This document shows, one piece after another, positions 26,432 through 33,921 of a DNA stretch of 37,043 nt (position 1 is its first letter; every line of letters starts with the position of its first letter). The notes beneath the pieces were generated by a model, which did not search any database, was not told where the DNA came from, and saw only the letters and a list, made by a program, of their open reading frames with translations. Origin of the DNA: Leptolyngbyaceae cyanobacterium C42_A2020_001. Its GTDB lineage: Bacteria > Cyanobacteriota > Cyanobacteriia > Leptolyngbyales > Leptolyngbyaceae. The translations under genes and the position numbers were made by a program. The stretch lies in the NCBI GenBank assembly GCA_015272515.1, contig JACYLN010000095.1, forward strand, positions 1 to 37,043. The letters are read 5' to 3'.

Positions 26432-27634
26432 ATGCTCAAATTGCTTCAAATTGGACTTGGATTTATCCCTCTGCTGATCGGCATCGCTGGATTGTTTCTC
26501 AGCAGTTGGATTGTATTAACTGCGCCTGTCCTCTCGCTTTACCCGCTGTCGGTAGGTGCGGCAGAGGTGAGTCCCTGGTTGTTTGGGCTGAATGCGATCG
26601 CCGTGTTCTCTAGCTTCTGGCTGCGATCGGGTTGGGTAAAGTGGGGTGCGTTGGGGTGTGGTTGCTTGGGGTTACTGCTGAGTTGTCTGCCGTTGGTGCA
26701 ATTGCCAGCGACCCATCAGCAAGCGGTTACCGAAATGGAGCGCAATCTGAGGAAGGATTATCTGAGCAATATTCCTAAACCCTTGCAGACAAAACTCCGT
26801 GCTCAATCGTTTGTCCTCACTGATGCATTTAAGGGCATTGCCTTAGACTCAGTGCGGGTGACGACCGATGTTCAATTTGCTGCACCGGATGGCATCCCAC
26901 TCAGCCTGGATGTGTACCGTCCGGCGCAGGTTGGTACTTATCCAGGGGTGGTGATGATTCATGGTGGTGCATGGCGATCGGGCAGCCCCAAAGATAACGC
27001 AGAGTTCAATCGCTATCTGGCAGCGCAGGGCTACACGGTGATTGCGATTTCTTACCGACTAGCGCCGCAACATCCCTTTCCGGCTCAGCTCGAAGATGTG
27101 CAAGCCGCGATCGCCTTCATCCAGCAACATGCCACTCAGTATGAACTGGATCTAAACCGGATGGTAATCATGGGGCGATCGGCAGGTGGGCATCTGGCAA
27201 AACTGGTTGCCTATCAACCCAATGCCTACCCATTCAAAGCAGTAGTGAGCTATTACGGACCGATTGATTTGACCAAAGGCTACTACGACCTGCCCGTTCC
27301 TGACCCAATCAACGTGCGTGCTGTGTTAGAAGCCTTTTTGGCAGGTACACCAGATACCGTTCCAGCCCAGTACCAGCAAGCCTCTCCCGCCAGCTTTTTG
27401 AGACGCAATCTGCCGCCGACGTTGTTAATCTATGCGGGGCGCGATCACATCATGAAGGCGACGTTTGGGCGACAGTTGGCTGACCAGTTGCGATCGCTTG
27501 GCAATACGGCGGTCTACATCGAAATTCCCTGGGCAGAACACGCGTTTGACGCGATTTTTAACGGAGTCAGTAACCAACTGGCGCTTTACCATACAGAACG
27601 CTTTCTAGCTTGGGCAACTAGAGAAGGACAGTAG
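26432..27634 (+). CDS. Membrane-anchored alpha/beta hydrolase (HSL/BD-FAE type esterase)
   Basis: 400 aa. The first 90 residues hold about three hydrophobic segments (LGFIPLLIGIAGLFLSS and two more), anchoring a C-terminal hydrolase. The oxyanion motif is MIHGGAWRSG, and the catalytic triad is S250 in GRSAGG, D338 in YAGRDHIM and H370 in WAEHAFD. The HGGAW motif and spacing fit the hormone-sensitive-lipase/carboxylesterase branch, so a carboxyl-ester substrate is likely, but which one is unknown. The start is 8 nt from that of the divergent secreted protein. If ATG 26432 is right there is no room for a promoter between the two. Confidence 0.85.
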   Translation: MLKLLQIGLGFIPLLIGIAGLFLSSWIVLTAPVLSLYPLSVGAAEVSPWLFGLNAIAVFSSFWLRSGWVKWGALGCGCLGLLLSCLPLVQLPATHQQAVTEMERNLRKDYLSNIPKPLQTKLRAQSFVLTDAFKGIALDSVRVTTDVQFAAPDGIPLSLDVYRPAQVGTYPGVVMIHGGAWRSGSPKDNAEFNRYLAAQGYTVIAISYRLAPQHPFPAQLEDVQAAIAFIQQHATQYELDLNRMVIMGRSAGGHLAKLVAYQPNAYPFKAVVSYYGPIDLTKGYYDLPVPDPINVRAVLEAFLAGTPDTVPAQYQQASPASFLRRNLPPTLLIYAGRDHIMKATFGRQLADQLRSLGNTAVYIEIPWAEHAFDAIFNGVSNQLALYHTERFLAWATREGQ

Positions 27635-27639
27635 GTTGC

Positions 27640-27993
27640 CTAAACCTGAACGGGCGATCGCAATGGGCTGAGAGATCGGTTAGAAGCCACAGACAGCAAT
27701 GGCGAACTGGAATGTAGCTTTAGAACCTTCTCTAAAAGCCACTGAATTTCCGGGTCGGAGGAGGACAGCATTCCTTCCGGCGTGACTTCGCAGGTTTGCC
27801 ACCACTCGCGATCGTGCTGGAACAACGCCTGCATCAGGTGAGAGTATGCTCCAGGTTTTTCCAGGGCGGCGCAAGAGATTCTTAGAAAAGCTGTCATTCG
27901 TAAGAGTGGGGGAACCTGGGGAGCAAGCAGCTTTTGCCGGGCTGATTCTAGTAACTGCTGAGTGCGATTGGAAGGGGGATAAAGGCTGGTCAT
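27640..27993 (-). CDS. Conserved hypothetical small protein
   Basis: 117 aa from ATG 27993 (MTSLYPPSNRTQQLLESARQ). An AAGGA lies about 12 nt upstream, and the longer frame to 28095 overlaps the next gene and looks non-native. I do not recognise the family. The protein is mostly helical with no membrane segment, and contains LLRMTAFLRISCAALEKPGA and HDREWWQTCEVTPEGM. It ends 5 nt from the stop of the convergent hydrolase gene. It may form a unit with the DUF4278 gene upstream. Confidence 0.6.
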   Translation of the reverse strand: MTSLYPPSNRTQQLLESARQKLLAPQVPPLLRMTAFLRISCAALEKPGAYSHLMQALFQHDREWWQTCEVTPEGMLSSSDPEIQWLLEKVLKLHSSSPLLSVASNRSLSPLRSPVQV

Positions 27994-28054
27994 TGAAAGG
28001 CTTTTCCTTGTGGGGGCGTGTTGGTTAGTTTTTATGGGGGATGCGATCGCGACG

Positions 28055-28231
28055 TTAGCGGTTGTAGCGAATCCCGCGATAGGTGAGAGCGACATTGGCA
28101 GGAGCGGTAGTCCGAGGGCTGGAAAACGTCACTGTATTACCGCGATATTTGCCAGATAATTCAGCTTCAACGGGTGCGATTTCAGCGGTCATTGCGGCTT
28201 CGTACTTTTGTCCAAGAAATGTGAGTGTCAT
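28055..28231 (-). CDS. DUF4278 domain protein
   Basis: 58 aa from ATG 28231 with AAGGA nine nt upstream. The pattern MTLTFLGQKYEA at the start and YRGIRYNR at the end is the DUF4278 signature (F-L-G-x-x-Y then Y-R-G-x-x-Y), found almost only in cyanobacteria and of unknown role. The frame is open to 28279, but that start has no ribosome-binding site and the extra 16 residues are not part of the domain. It lies 61 nt before the 117-aa gene and could be co-transcribed with it. Confidence 0.75.
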   Translation of the reverse strand: MTLTFLGQKYEAAMTAEIAPVEAELSGKYRGNTVTFSSPRTTAPANVALTYRGIRYNR

Positions 28232-28507
28232 GGGGCTAATCCTTACAGGTAATTGAGTGGTGAGGTGTTTTTCCCTCATGCATTCATAATCCCAGGAATA
28301 CCCCAGTCAAGGAGTGACTGAAATCCTCTAACAAAAGTGAATATCAGCACACTACGCCTGTGAGGAGAGACTGCGAAATGTGTTGCTCCTGTCACTGGTC
28401 TCTGAGATTTGCGTCACATCCTGGCGATCGCAGAGTAGGAGTGAGAACTAATTAAAAATGAAAAATTACAAATTAAAGATGGCATAGCTTTGCTGGAAGC
28501 CATTTTA
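28232..28507. other. Intergenic sequence left of the MITE
   Basis: No gene is visible. The stretch ends with the CCATTTTA target copy at 28500-28507 that flanks the element on the right. An AT-rich segment AAAAATGAAAAATTACAAA lies near 28455-28473. Confidence 0.4.
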
Positions 28508-28649
28508 GGTGTTGCTGAATAGAAGTATGAAATTACAAAGTGAGTTTTTGCATTGCCCCCTAAATCCCCCAATTCTGGGAGACTTTGAAGACTGTGTTCC
28601 CCCAAAGTTGGGGGCTAGGGGGCGAATCATAGTTGAATTCAGCAACGCC
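28508..28649. mobile_element. MITE of 142 bp with 13-bp terminal inverted repeats and 8-bp target duplication
   Basis: The left end GGTGTTGCTGAAT (28508-28520) and right end ATTCAGCAACGCC (28637-28649) are inverse with one mismatch. The 8-mer CCATTTTA stands on both sides (28500-28507 and 28650-28657), as left by transposition. Inside is a C-rich/G-rich pair (CCCCCTAAATCCCCC and CCCCCAAAGTTGGGGGC) that folds strongly and, from memory, is common between genes in cyanobacteria. No protein is encoded, so it must have been moved by a transposase elsewhere. It is inserted between the gvp-linked gene and the DUF4278 gene. Confidence 0.75.
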
Positions 28650-28671
28650 CCATTTTAATGATTCATTGTCC

Positions 28672-29247
28672 TTAGGCAAACTGAGCCACCGGCATTCTTG
28701 CAGAGCGCGGGTTGAACGTTGGAATATCGCCTGCTAGCTCTTTATGAGATTGCCAAGCCATTTGCACAGTTGTAGGCAACACTCCTGCTAAACCCGCTGT
28801 CAGTTCGGCAGGAATGGTTAAGGACAGGTTTCCTGGTAGCCACTCGGCAAGTTGATGAACGATCGCCCGCCCCCGTTGTTGAGCATTTGGGTTATCCACA
28901 ATGTGCGACAGTTGTTCCACGTAGGCGAGGCGGGTTTGAATGGCATCTTCGCGATCGCTTTGATGGGCGATCGTTTGCAAGCGCACCGTGCCCACAATGT
29001 AAACGGCAGTGCAATGGCGATCAAATTCCCCGCCTACGGCTGCCCCCGGACCTGCAAAATCCACGTAAAACGATTTGACGATCAACAAACCACCGGGCGA
29101 ATCGGGCGCGATCGCCAACAACTGACCACGTTGCAGCCGATGCAAGATTGCAGTGTTTTGAGCATTCAGCTTGGGAGAAACATTTACCAACAGAGCAGAA
29201 GAAAGTTGCATAGTGCCGTCCAACAGGGGATGAAGTGTGCTGTTCAT
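28672..29247 (-). CDS. Hypothetical protein downstream of gvpG
   Basis: 191 aa from ATG 29247; ATG 29211 (MQLSSALLVNVSPK) is an alternative. I do not recognise the family. It is soluble, with a strand-rich N-terminal half (GQLLAIAPDSPGGLLIVKSFYVDFAG) and a helical C-terminal half; no catalytic motif stands out. The gene begins 39 nt after the gvpG stop on the same strand, so it is probably in the gvpF-gvpG transcript and may serve gas-vesicle assembly or its regulation. That link is by position only. Confidence 0.6.
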   Translation of the reverse strand: MNSTLHPLLDGTMQLSSALLVNVSPKLNAQNTAILHRLQRGQLLAIAPDSPGGLLIVKSFYVDFAGPGAAVGGEFDRHCTAVYIVGTVRLQTIAHQSDREDAIQTRLAYVEQLSHIVDNPNAQQRGRAIVHQLAEWLPGNLSLTIPAELTAGLAGVLPTTVQMAWQSHKELAGDIPTFNPRSARMPVAQFA

Positions 29248-29286
29248 CTATCCGCTGAGTTCGCCAACTTTATGCAGGATTTCTTC

Positions 29287-29535
29287 TCATTCTTGAGCAG
29301 CCTGCCGCTCTAAATCATCGAGTTCTTGAATTGCCAGCAACAAGGCTTCTTCTTGTTCTTCAAACAGTTCCTCTTCAATCTCGCCCATGTCAAACGCGAG
29401 TTGCAGAGCTAAAAGCTGTTTTTGCAAGTTTTCTTTCACATCCAGTTCCGCATCCACTCGTTCCTGAAGTTGTTCGGCAATCCAGGCGATACCCGTGATG
29501 GGAGCAGTGAGCGGGGCGAGGAGAAGGTTAAACAT
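29287..29535 (-). CDS. gvpG: Gas vesicle protein GvpG
   Basis: 82 aa, the normal length for GvpG. It starts MFNLLLAPLTAPITGIAWIAEQ, then continues with VDAELDVKENLQKQLLALQLAF and the acidic EEELFEEQEEALLLAIQELDD, all typical of the family. It is an accessory protein of gas vesicle assembly, thought to act with GvpF/L at the growing vesicle. It is largely coiled-coil with a hydrophobic N-terminus. Its start is 2 nt from the gvpF stop, so the two are coupled. No gvpA/gvpC/gvpN/gvpK is in the window. Confidence 0.92.
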   Translation of the reverse strand: MFNLLLAPLTAPITGIAWIAEQLQERVDAELDVKENLQKQLLALQLAFDMGEIEEELFEEQEEALLLAIQELDDLERQAAQE

Positions 29536-29537
29536 GG

Positions 29538-30278
29538 TTATAGCTGTTCCATCTGAGCAAAGTTAAATGGCGCGGTGAAGTTGTTATAGCGGATCTTCAA
29601 GCGTCCGTCGAATTTTTGGTCGAGGTCTTCAACCTGTTGCCCAAAGTGGGATTCGGCATCCCAGTTGATCAGGTAGGCGGCGTTGTAGATCATGGATTCT
29701 GTGAGTGAGTCGTTCTCAACAATCTCACTTGCCAGAGGATTGAGAACGGTGCGGAATAGCGTGATGATGTATTGTTTGCGCGCTTCGAGCGATCGCTCAA
29801 TTGCCTGCCCAATCGATACAACCTCATCCATGCCGAGGGTTTTTCCTTCCAGACTGTCTCTCTGTGCCTTGAGGGTGGGGTTTTCTTCTAGCAAGGCTTG
29901 CAGTTCGCTGTCTTGTTCCCAAAATACTTTGACACCCACTTCCCGTTTGCCGTTGAGTTTTTCAAACAGGCGATGCAATCCAGTTCCGTAAGGTTGGGTT
30001 AACTGAGTTGTGACTGTGTTCCAATCGTTAATAATTAGCCCAAACTGCAACGGTAACAGAGTGCGGTGCCCAGCGTGCATTGCCTGTTCCAACACGCGCT
30101 CATGCCCCAGCAAATTTTTGCGGCTTGCCAGGTAGCGTTCTTGTTGGGCTTCGGAATAGAGAAAGGTGAAACCATCCAGTGAGTAAGTCTGGACGGGTTG
30201 CTTGTCTAAGCCTTCCAAGCCGGAAGTATCCAGGTTGCTATCCGGAAAAATGCCGTAAAGATAAAGTCCGTGGCTCAT
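29538..30278 (-). CDS. gvpF: Gas vesicle protein GvpF/GvpL
   Basis: 246 aa from ATG 30278 (MSHGLYLYGIFP), the usual start of the family; the frame is open to 30350 but the added residues are not native. The GvpF/L signature is present: the N-terminal YLYGIF strand, LGHERVLEQAM, TLLPLQFGLI, KREVGVKVFW and the C-terminal YLINWDAESHFGQQVEDLD and LKIRYNNFTAPFNF. GvpF binds GvpA and is needed for assembly. No Shine-Dalgarno is seen. It is the first gene of an apparent gvpF-gvpG-hypothetical operon; the structural gene gvpA would have to be elsewhere. Confidence 0.92.
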   Translation of the reverse strand: MSHGLYLYGIFPDSNLDTSGLEGLDKQPVQTYSLDGFTFLYSEAQQERYLASRKNLLGHERVLEQAMHAGHRTLLPLQFGLIINDWNTVTTQLTQPYGTGLHRLFEKLNGKREVGVKVFWEQDSELQALLEENPTLKAQRDSLEGKTLGMDEVVSIGQAIERSLEARKQYIITLFRTVLNPLASEIVENDSLTESMIYNAAYLINWDAESHFGQQVEDLDQKFDGRLKIRYNNFTAPFNFAQMEQL

Positions 30279-30562
30279 AAGGGGGCAGTTGAATCGAGGG
30301 ATAGGTTTAGAGTTCCCGTTTGAGATGCGATCGCACCAAGTCAAATCCATTCATCCGCCTGCAAGAGATCAAGATCGGCGATTGACCAGTGAACTTTTTC
30401 AGATCTAGGCTTCTTGCGTCTTTATGGCGGTACTGCTATAGGTTAGGACTATCGAACTGATGAAAATCTTGAAGTGAGTGGATTGCATTCTCAGCACTCA
30501 GTCCTCATTACTCAGCACTTTGCTATATAACCAAAGCCGTAATCCATGCAAGCGCACTGGGG
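30279..30562. repeat. Intergenic region with CAGCACTTTG dispersed repeat
   Basis: There is no gene. CTCAGCACTCAG and then CTCAGCACTTTGCTATATAA (30511-30530) form a short repeat cluster; the second phrase recurs with small changes at 390-406. Such phrases are often found between cyanobacterial genes. The region also separates the gvp operon from the Uma2 gene on the same strand. Confidence 0.45.
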
Positions 30563-31141
30563 TCAAAGCGTGCGTCGAAAGGTTCTAATTGCTTCTCCAG
30601 CATCAGTTTCAGCCATCAAAATGCAGCATTTTAATAAATCGAGGTCGAGATCAGTCAGTCCAGGTAGCTGGCTGCGATCGCGCTGTTGATAGTCGCCATC
30701 GTAGAGATGATACAGGGTCAGTACTCCATCCTCCCAAAACCAAACTTCAGGCACACCCAAAGCCTTGTAGCGCTCTAACTTATTGATGCTGCCGCTAGTA
30801 AAGATTACCTCAATTGCCAAATCGGGGATTGGTTTGACGCTTCCAATGCAATAAGACTCATCGGCTTGAGCTGAAACGACTCCCTCTTTTTCCTGGGTCA
30901 TTGCCCCTGTTGGTTGGAAGAAAATTCCCTTTTCAGCCAAAAAGGTTGTGACTAGATAACCAATGAGTCGCGAAAAAAGCTCGTGTTCACGTCCTGGCAT
31001 CAGTACCTCGATCACACCTTCATAGTAAAACAGCCGCACTCCAGGAGAGCCATCAAAGCCTTGTTGGATGAGCTTGAATTGCTCCCAGGAGCCGTGATGA
31101 ATGATGCGTTGATCGGTTGTTTGATTGAGCAGTGAGGGCAT
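30563..31141 (-). CDS. Uma2-family (DUF820) putative endonuclease
   Basis: 192 aa, complete. The core is visible as EGVIEVLMPGREHE, VKPIPDLAIEVIFTSGSINKLERYKALGVPEVWFWEDG and LYHLYDGDYQ. The two acids of the PD-(D/E)xK site would be in PDLAIEV (D then E) and the lysine in NKLERY. The family is expanded in cyanobacteria; function is unproven for most members. It resembles a different sub-branch from the 20007-20711 gene, so the two are not recent duplicates. Confidence 0.9.
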   Translation of the reverse strand: MPSLLNQTTDQRIIHHGSWEQFKLIQQGFDGSPGVRLFYYEGVIEVLMPGREHELFSRLIGYLVTTFLAEKGIFFQPTGAMTQEKEGVVSAQADESYCIGSVKPIPDLAIEVIFTSGSINKLERYKALGVPEVWFWEDGVLTLYHLYDGDYQQRDRSQLPGLTDLDLDLLKCCILMAETDAGEAIRTFRRTL

Positions 31142-31255
31142 CGGGTTCGCCTCCAGCTAGTCCTGCTTGAATTGTGGCATAGAGCTTGCCTGTCCAGCGA
31201 TCGCTTCAGATTGTGCCAAAACTCCGCTGTCTCAACCTCTAGTGAGAGAGTGTAG

Positions 31256-31675
31256 CTAGGAATCCCCCATTAAGTGAACGACGAGTTCGCGATGGGAACC
31301 GCGTTGGCGATGCTCCCAGATGTAAATTCCCTGCCAGATGCCGAGGGACAGGCGACCATTGGTAATGGGAATTTGTTCAGAGGTGCTGGTGAGGGCAGTG
31401 CGGATATGGGCGGGCATATCGTCAGGACCTTCAGTGCTGTGGATGTAGTGATTGCCTTCGGGCACCAGTTTTGCCAGAAAGTTGCTGAGATCGGTGAGCA
31501 CGTCTGGGTCGGCATTTTCTTGAATCACCAGGCTGGCGGAGGTGTGGCGTAGAAAGAGGGTGCAAAGCCCGGTGCGAATGCCAGATTCCGCGACGATCGC
31601 TTGCACTTTAGAAGTCACTTTGCACAATGATTTGCCCGTGGTGGGAATGCTGATGATTTTTTGATAGTGAGACAT
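31256..31675 (-). CDS. YjbQ/UPF0047 family protein (secondary thiamine-phosphate synthase type)
   Basis: 139 aa, the typical length. All hallmarks are present: LFLRHTSASLVIQENADPDV, GNHYIHSTEGPDDMPAHIRTAL, LGIWQGIYIWEHR and the C-terminal RELVVHLMGDS. His, Asp and Glu of these phrases are the conserved cluster. Some members have weak thiamine-phosphate synthase activity, which is the source of the name; the real cellular role is uncertain. It is soluble, with no operon partner. No good Shine-Dalgarno precedes ATG 31675. Confidence 0.92.
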   Translation of the reverse strand: MSHYQKIISIPTTGKSLCKVTSKVQAIVAESGIRTGLCTLFLRHTSASLVIQENADPDVLTDLSNFLAKLVPEGNHYIHSTEGPDDMPAHIRTALTSTSEQIPITNGRLSLGIWQGIYIWEHRQRGSHRELVVHLMGDS

Positions 31676-31791
31676 GAGTTGATAGGAGAGTGGGAAAGGA
31701 CGATCTCGCTGGGGCTCTTTAGGGTGCGGTCAAGGGCGATCGTCCTTCTAACAGGACGCGATGTGCAACTATCTTGCCCTCTCCTCCCCAA

Positions 31792-31821
31792 CCCTCCTCT
31801 CCCAAATCTGGGAGAGGAGGG
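31792..31821. repeat. Perfect 13-bp hairpin in a C/T-rich dispersed repeat
   Basis: CCCTCCTCTCCCA (31792-31804) and TGGGAGAGGAGGG (31809-31821) form a perfect stem with the 4-nt loop AATC. The surrounding 31770-31890 is a C/T- and A/G-rich dispersed repeat typical of cyanobacterial intergenic DNA. It could terminate the small gene at 31937 or simply be a mobile repeat. Confidence 0.6.
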
Positions 31822-31936
31822 AGTTTAACCCAGTTCTTGCTCCCTTTTCCCAACGTTGGCAGAAGGGGTGAGGATGAGGGCAGTGCAAGGCTCATCGGCA
31901 TTTTAGGAAAGTCGCATAGTGCGTAACGGTCTAAAG

Positions 31937-32238
31937 TTATACGGCTAAATTTGCAATTTCCGGTTCGGGTACGGCATCTTTATCTTCAATCACTAGCTTA
32001 ACGGCTAGCTTATTCACCGAAATGAAGCTCTCCTGTGCCAAAAGTTTGCCGTCTGAACCATAGACCATTGCATTGGTGAGGGCGATAAACGAATGCTCAC
32101 CATTTAAAAATCCGATAGGTGGGCATTGTAACCCCCTGCGGGAATGGAAACGTCTCCCTGAATTTCCCAGCCGTCGGTCGTGTAGATTTTGACGCGCTGT
32201 TTTTCTCGATGAAAGTTGCGTGCGGTGGATGCGTTCAT
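31937..32238 (-). pseudogene. Small conserved protein gene with a one-base frameshift in a T run
   Basis: From ATG 32238 (AGGAGG ten nt upstream) the frame reads MNASTARNFHREKQRVKIYT and on to YNAHLSDF, then stops at TAA right after a run of five T on the coding strand (32106-32110). A -1 shift there continues as LNGEHSFIALTNAMVYGSDG to IANLAV at 31937, making about 100 residues that read as one domain. The joined text looks like a small beta-rich cyanobacterial protein; DUF6812 is a possibility I cannot confirm. It could be a sequencing error, a real mutation, or slippage on UUUUU with the UAA stop in the A site. Confidence 0.65.
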
Positions 32239-32303
32239 CGTTGGTTGCCTCCTGCGATCGCGTGAATACTTTATTGTACTCGTTGCAACTCATCCACCTG
32301 GAT

Positions 32304-33386
32304 TTACGTGGTTTGCAGATAATCAAGAACTGCTTCAGCAATCTCGACATTGCCATCGGTCACGGGTAGATCGGAACGGTAAGGAGCCTGAAACGATTCA
32401 TGCAGAAATTCCCATTGGCTTTCAAAAAAGTCCGCAGGGGGCAAGATGCGATGGGGCACATAATCTTGCATAGCGCGGAGCAACACTGCTGCTTCGGCAA
32501 AGTCATCGCGGGTGATGGAGACAATCGGCAACTTTAATCGACACGCTTCTGCAAAGGTGCTGAATCCTGGTTTGGAAATGACGCATTTGCAAACGGGCAT
32601 CACATCCACGGGGCGATATTGGGGGCTGCTGAGTTTGATTAAATTCGGCAGATCGGGCGCGTTGCGATCAAAGGTGAGAAATTGCCAATCGGGGAAGTGT
32701 GCCAGGTTCTGATAAGGAATTTGTTCTAACCCTAAGCCGCCAAAGGTGAGCAATACTGTTTTGTCGGGTGCCGCTTGTAAGTTCAAATATTGGCGCAATT
32801 GTTCAACGCTGTAGCGGGGTGTGCCACCTGTGAAACCCACGTCGGTAATGTGAGGAAAGGCGCTCATCGGTTCGTGCAGGGGCAGGCGAAACAGGCGATC
32901 GCACTGGCTAAAACAGTCCGCAATCCAATCGGCAATGCTGGCAAACTCCTCGCCCCAATCGCGATAAATGAAATCCCACCCAAAGTTGCTCATCATGTAG
33001 CAGGGAATGCCTGCGGCTTTGGCAATCAGTGATGCCATTGGTGGAAGGTCTGCCAGAACTAGTCCCACGCGATTTTGTTGGATGAAGTTGACTTCTCCGG
33101 CAATGATGGAGCGCTGCTTGGCACGAATCTCGTTAAGTTTGGCGAGGGTGGCGGCTTTATCCATCTGAATGCTGTCACTTTGGACTACGCCAATATCAAA
33201 GGCGCGGGGACGCACAATAAAATCCCCTTCGATGTAGCCTTCTAGCAGCCAGCGCGGTGCCGTTGTCACCAGGATCAGCAGCACATCAGGACAACGACGC
33301 TGAATTTCAGCCGCTACTGAAGCAGCACGAGTCGCGTGTCCAAACCCATGATTGGTAATGGCGAGGTAGAGAATCGGTTGGGGCAT
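32304..33386 (-). CDS. Glycosyltransferase-like protein (MurG / arabinokinase N-terminal type)
   Basis: 360 aa from ATG 33386; a TTG at 33398 is in frame but weak. The beginning MPQPILYLAITNHGFGHATR is the acceptor-side GT-B motif with the G-x-G-H-x-x-R signature (HGFGHATR), as in MurG and in the N-terminal half of plant L-arabinokinases. The donor-side half has LLTFGGLGLE, CKCVISKPGFSTFAEACRL, and KLPIVSITRDDF, matching the sugar-nucleotide pocket of the family. A sugar transfer reaction is likely; donor and acceptor are unknown. No signal peptide is present. Confidence 0.8.
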   Translation of the reverse strand: MPQPILYLAITNHGFGHATRAASVAAEIQRRCPDVLLILVTTAPRWLLEGYIEGDFIVRPRAFDIGVVQSDSIQMDKAATLAKLNEIRAKQRSIIAGEVNFIQQNRVGLVLADLPPMASLIAKAAGIPCYMMSNFGWDFIYRDWGEEFASIADWIADCFSQCDRLFRLPLHEPMSAFPHITDVGFTGGTPRYSVEQLRQYLNLQAAPDKTVLLTFGGLGLEQIPYQNLAHFPDWQFLTFDRNAPDLPNLIKLSSPQYRPVDVMPVCKCVISKPGFSTFAEACRLKLPIVSITRDDFAEAAVLLRAMQDYVPHRILPPADFFESQWEFLHESFQAPYRSDLPVTDGNVEIAEAVLDYLQTT

Positions 33387-33506
33387 CAGTCTATGCAAAC
33401 GTCTTCACAGACTTTAGCAAAAGTCGCAGTCAATCCTCAGTCAGCAATTTACCAACTAGCTCTCCAATCTAAAATGGGAGGGACAGGTTGAAATGGGGGC
33501 AAGTCT

Positions 33507-33782
33507 ATGACAATTCGCCAACGGCGCTATAGCAAAGAAGAGTTGGCTCAACGTGGGCAAGAACTTTATGAGTCTGGTATTCGACAGCAAGTTGAAGCAG
33601 GCAACGAGGGAAAGATTGTGGCGATCGACATCGAAACCGGAGATTTTGAGGTCGATGATACTGTTATGGCGGCAACTAACCGACTGTTTAAACGCCATCC
33701 AAATGCTCAACCGTGGGGAGTTCGGATTGGACATCGCGCCGTTTATCATTTTGGAGCATGGAGTCTGAAAAAGAATTCATGA
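33507..33782 (+). CDS. Conserved 91-aa protein, module copy 2
   Basis: 91 aa, same length as 18329-18604 and similar throughout (RYSKEELAQRGQELYES, GKIVAIDIETGDFEVDD, VRIGHRAVYHFGAWSLK). The stop again overlaps an ATG as ATGA (33779-33782). The short sequence in front of the start (GGTTGAAATGGGGGCAAGTCT) aligns with that of copy 1. Here the following gene is not an intact protease but a 24-codon internal deletion derivative. The 91-aa gene itself shows no damage, so it may have a role without a full protease. Confidence 0.78.
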   Translation: MTIRQRRYSKEELAQRGQELYESGIRQQVEAGNEGKIVAIDIETGDFEVDDTVMAATNRLFKRHPNAQPWGVRIGHRAVYHFGAWSLKKNS

Positions 33783-33853
33783 TTTGCGGAGTCGTAAATT
33801 TGCGTCACGTTAATACGGTTGAGGGTGGTCTTGTTAAAGTTGAAGCTCTGTGA
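33779..33853 (+). pseudogene. Mini-gene: protease of module copy 2 with in-frame internal deletion
   Basis: 24 codons plus TGA. Its first seven residues (MICGVVN) align with the start of the intact protease (MMQGWVN) and its last 17 (LRHVNTVEGGLVKVEAL) align with the end (LRIQTIEGGIVTVEAL). The roughly 97 codons between, including the catalytic DTG, are gone, and the frame is kept. Too short to be a protease, it is either debris or a surviving leader/peptide. It was found by comparison with 18601-18969. Confidence 0.8.
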
Positions 33854-33870
33854 TTCCGCGCAGAAGCGAT

Positions 33871-33921
33871 CGCGAGGCAAAGAGAAATAACAGATATTGG
33901 ATTGATGCGTTTCCATATAAT
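33871..33921 (+). repeat. 51-bp direct repeat, left copy
   Basis: The sequence from CGCGAGGCAAAGAGAAATAA to CCATATAAT recurs at 35363-35413 with five mismatches in 51. In one frame both read EAK-NN-YWIDAFPYN (or DAK) and four of the five differences fall at third codon positions, so the repeat was once coding. The two copies bracket the nuclease gene 34195-35028. Confidence 0.75.

Noticed and set aside
31740-31890. C/T-rich repeat region as a possible CRISPR or array
   Set aside because: There is one hairpin and no regular repeat-spacer pattern; no CRISPR array is seen anywhere in the window.
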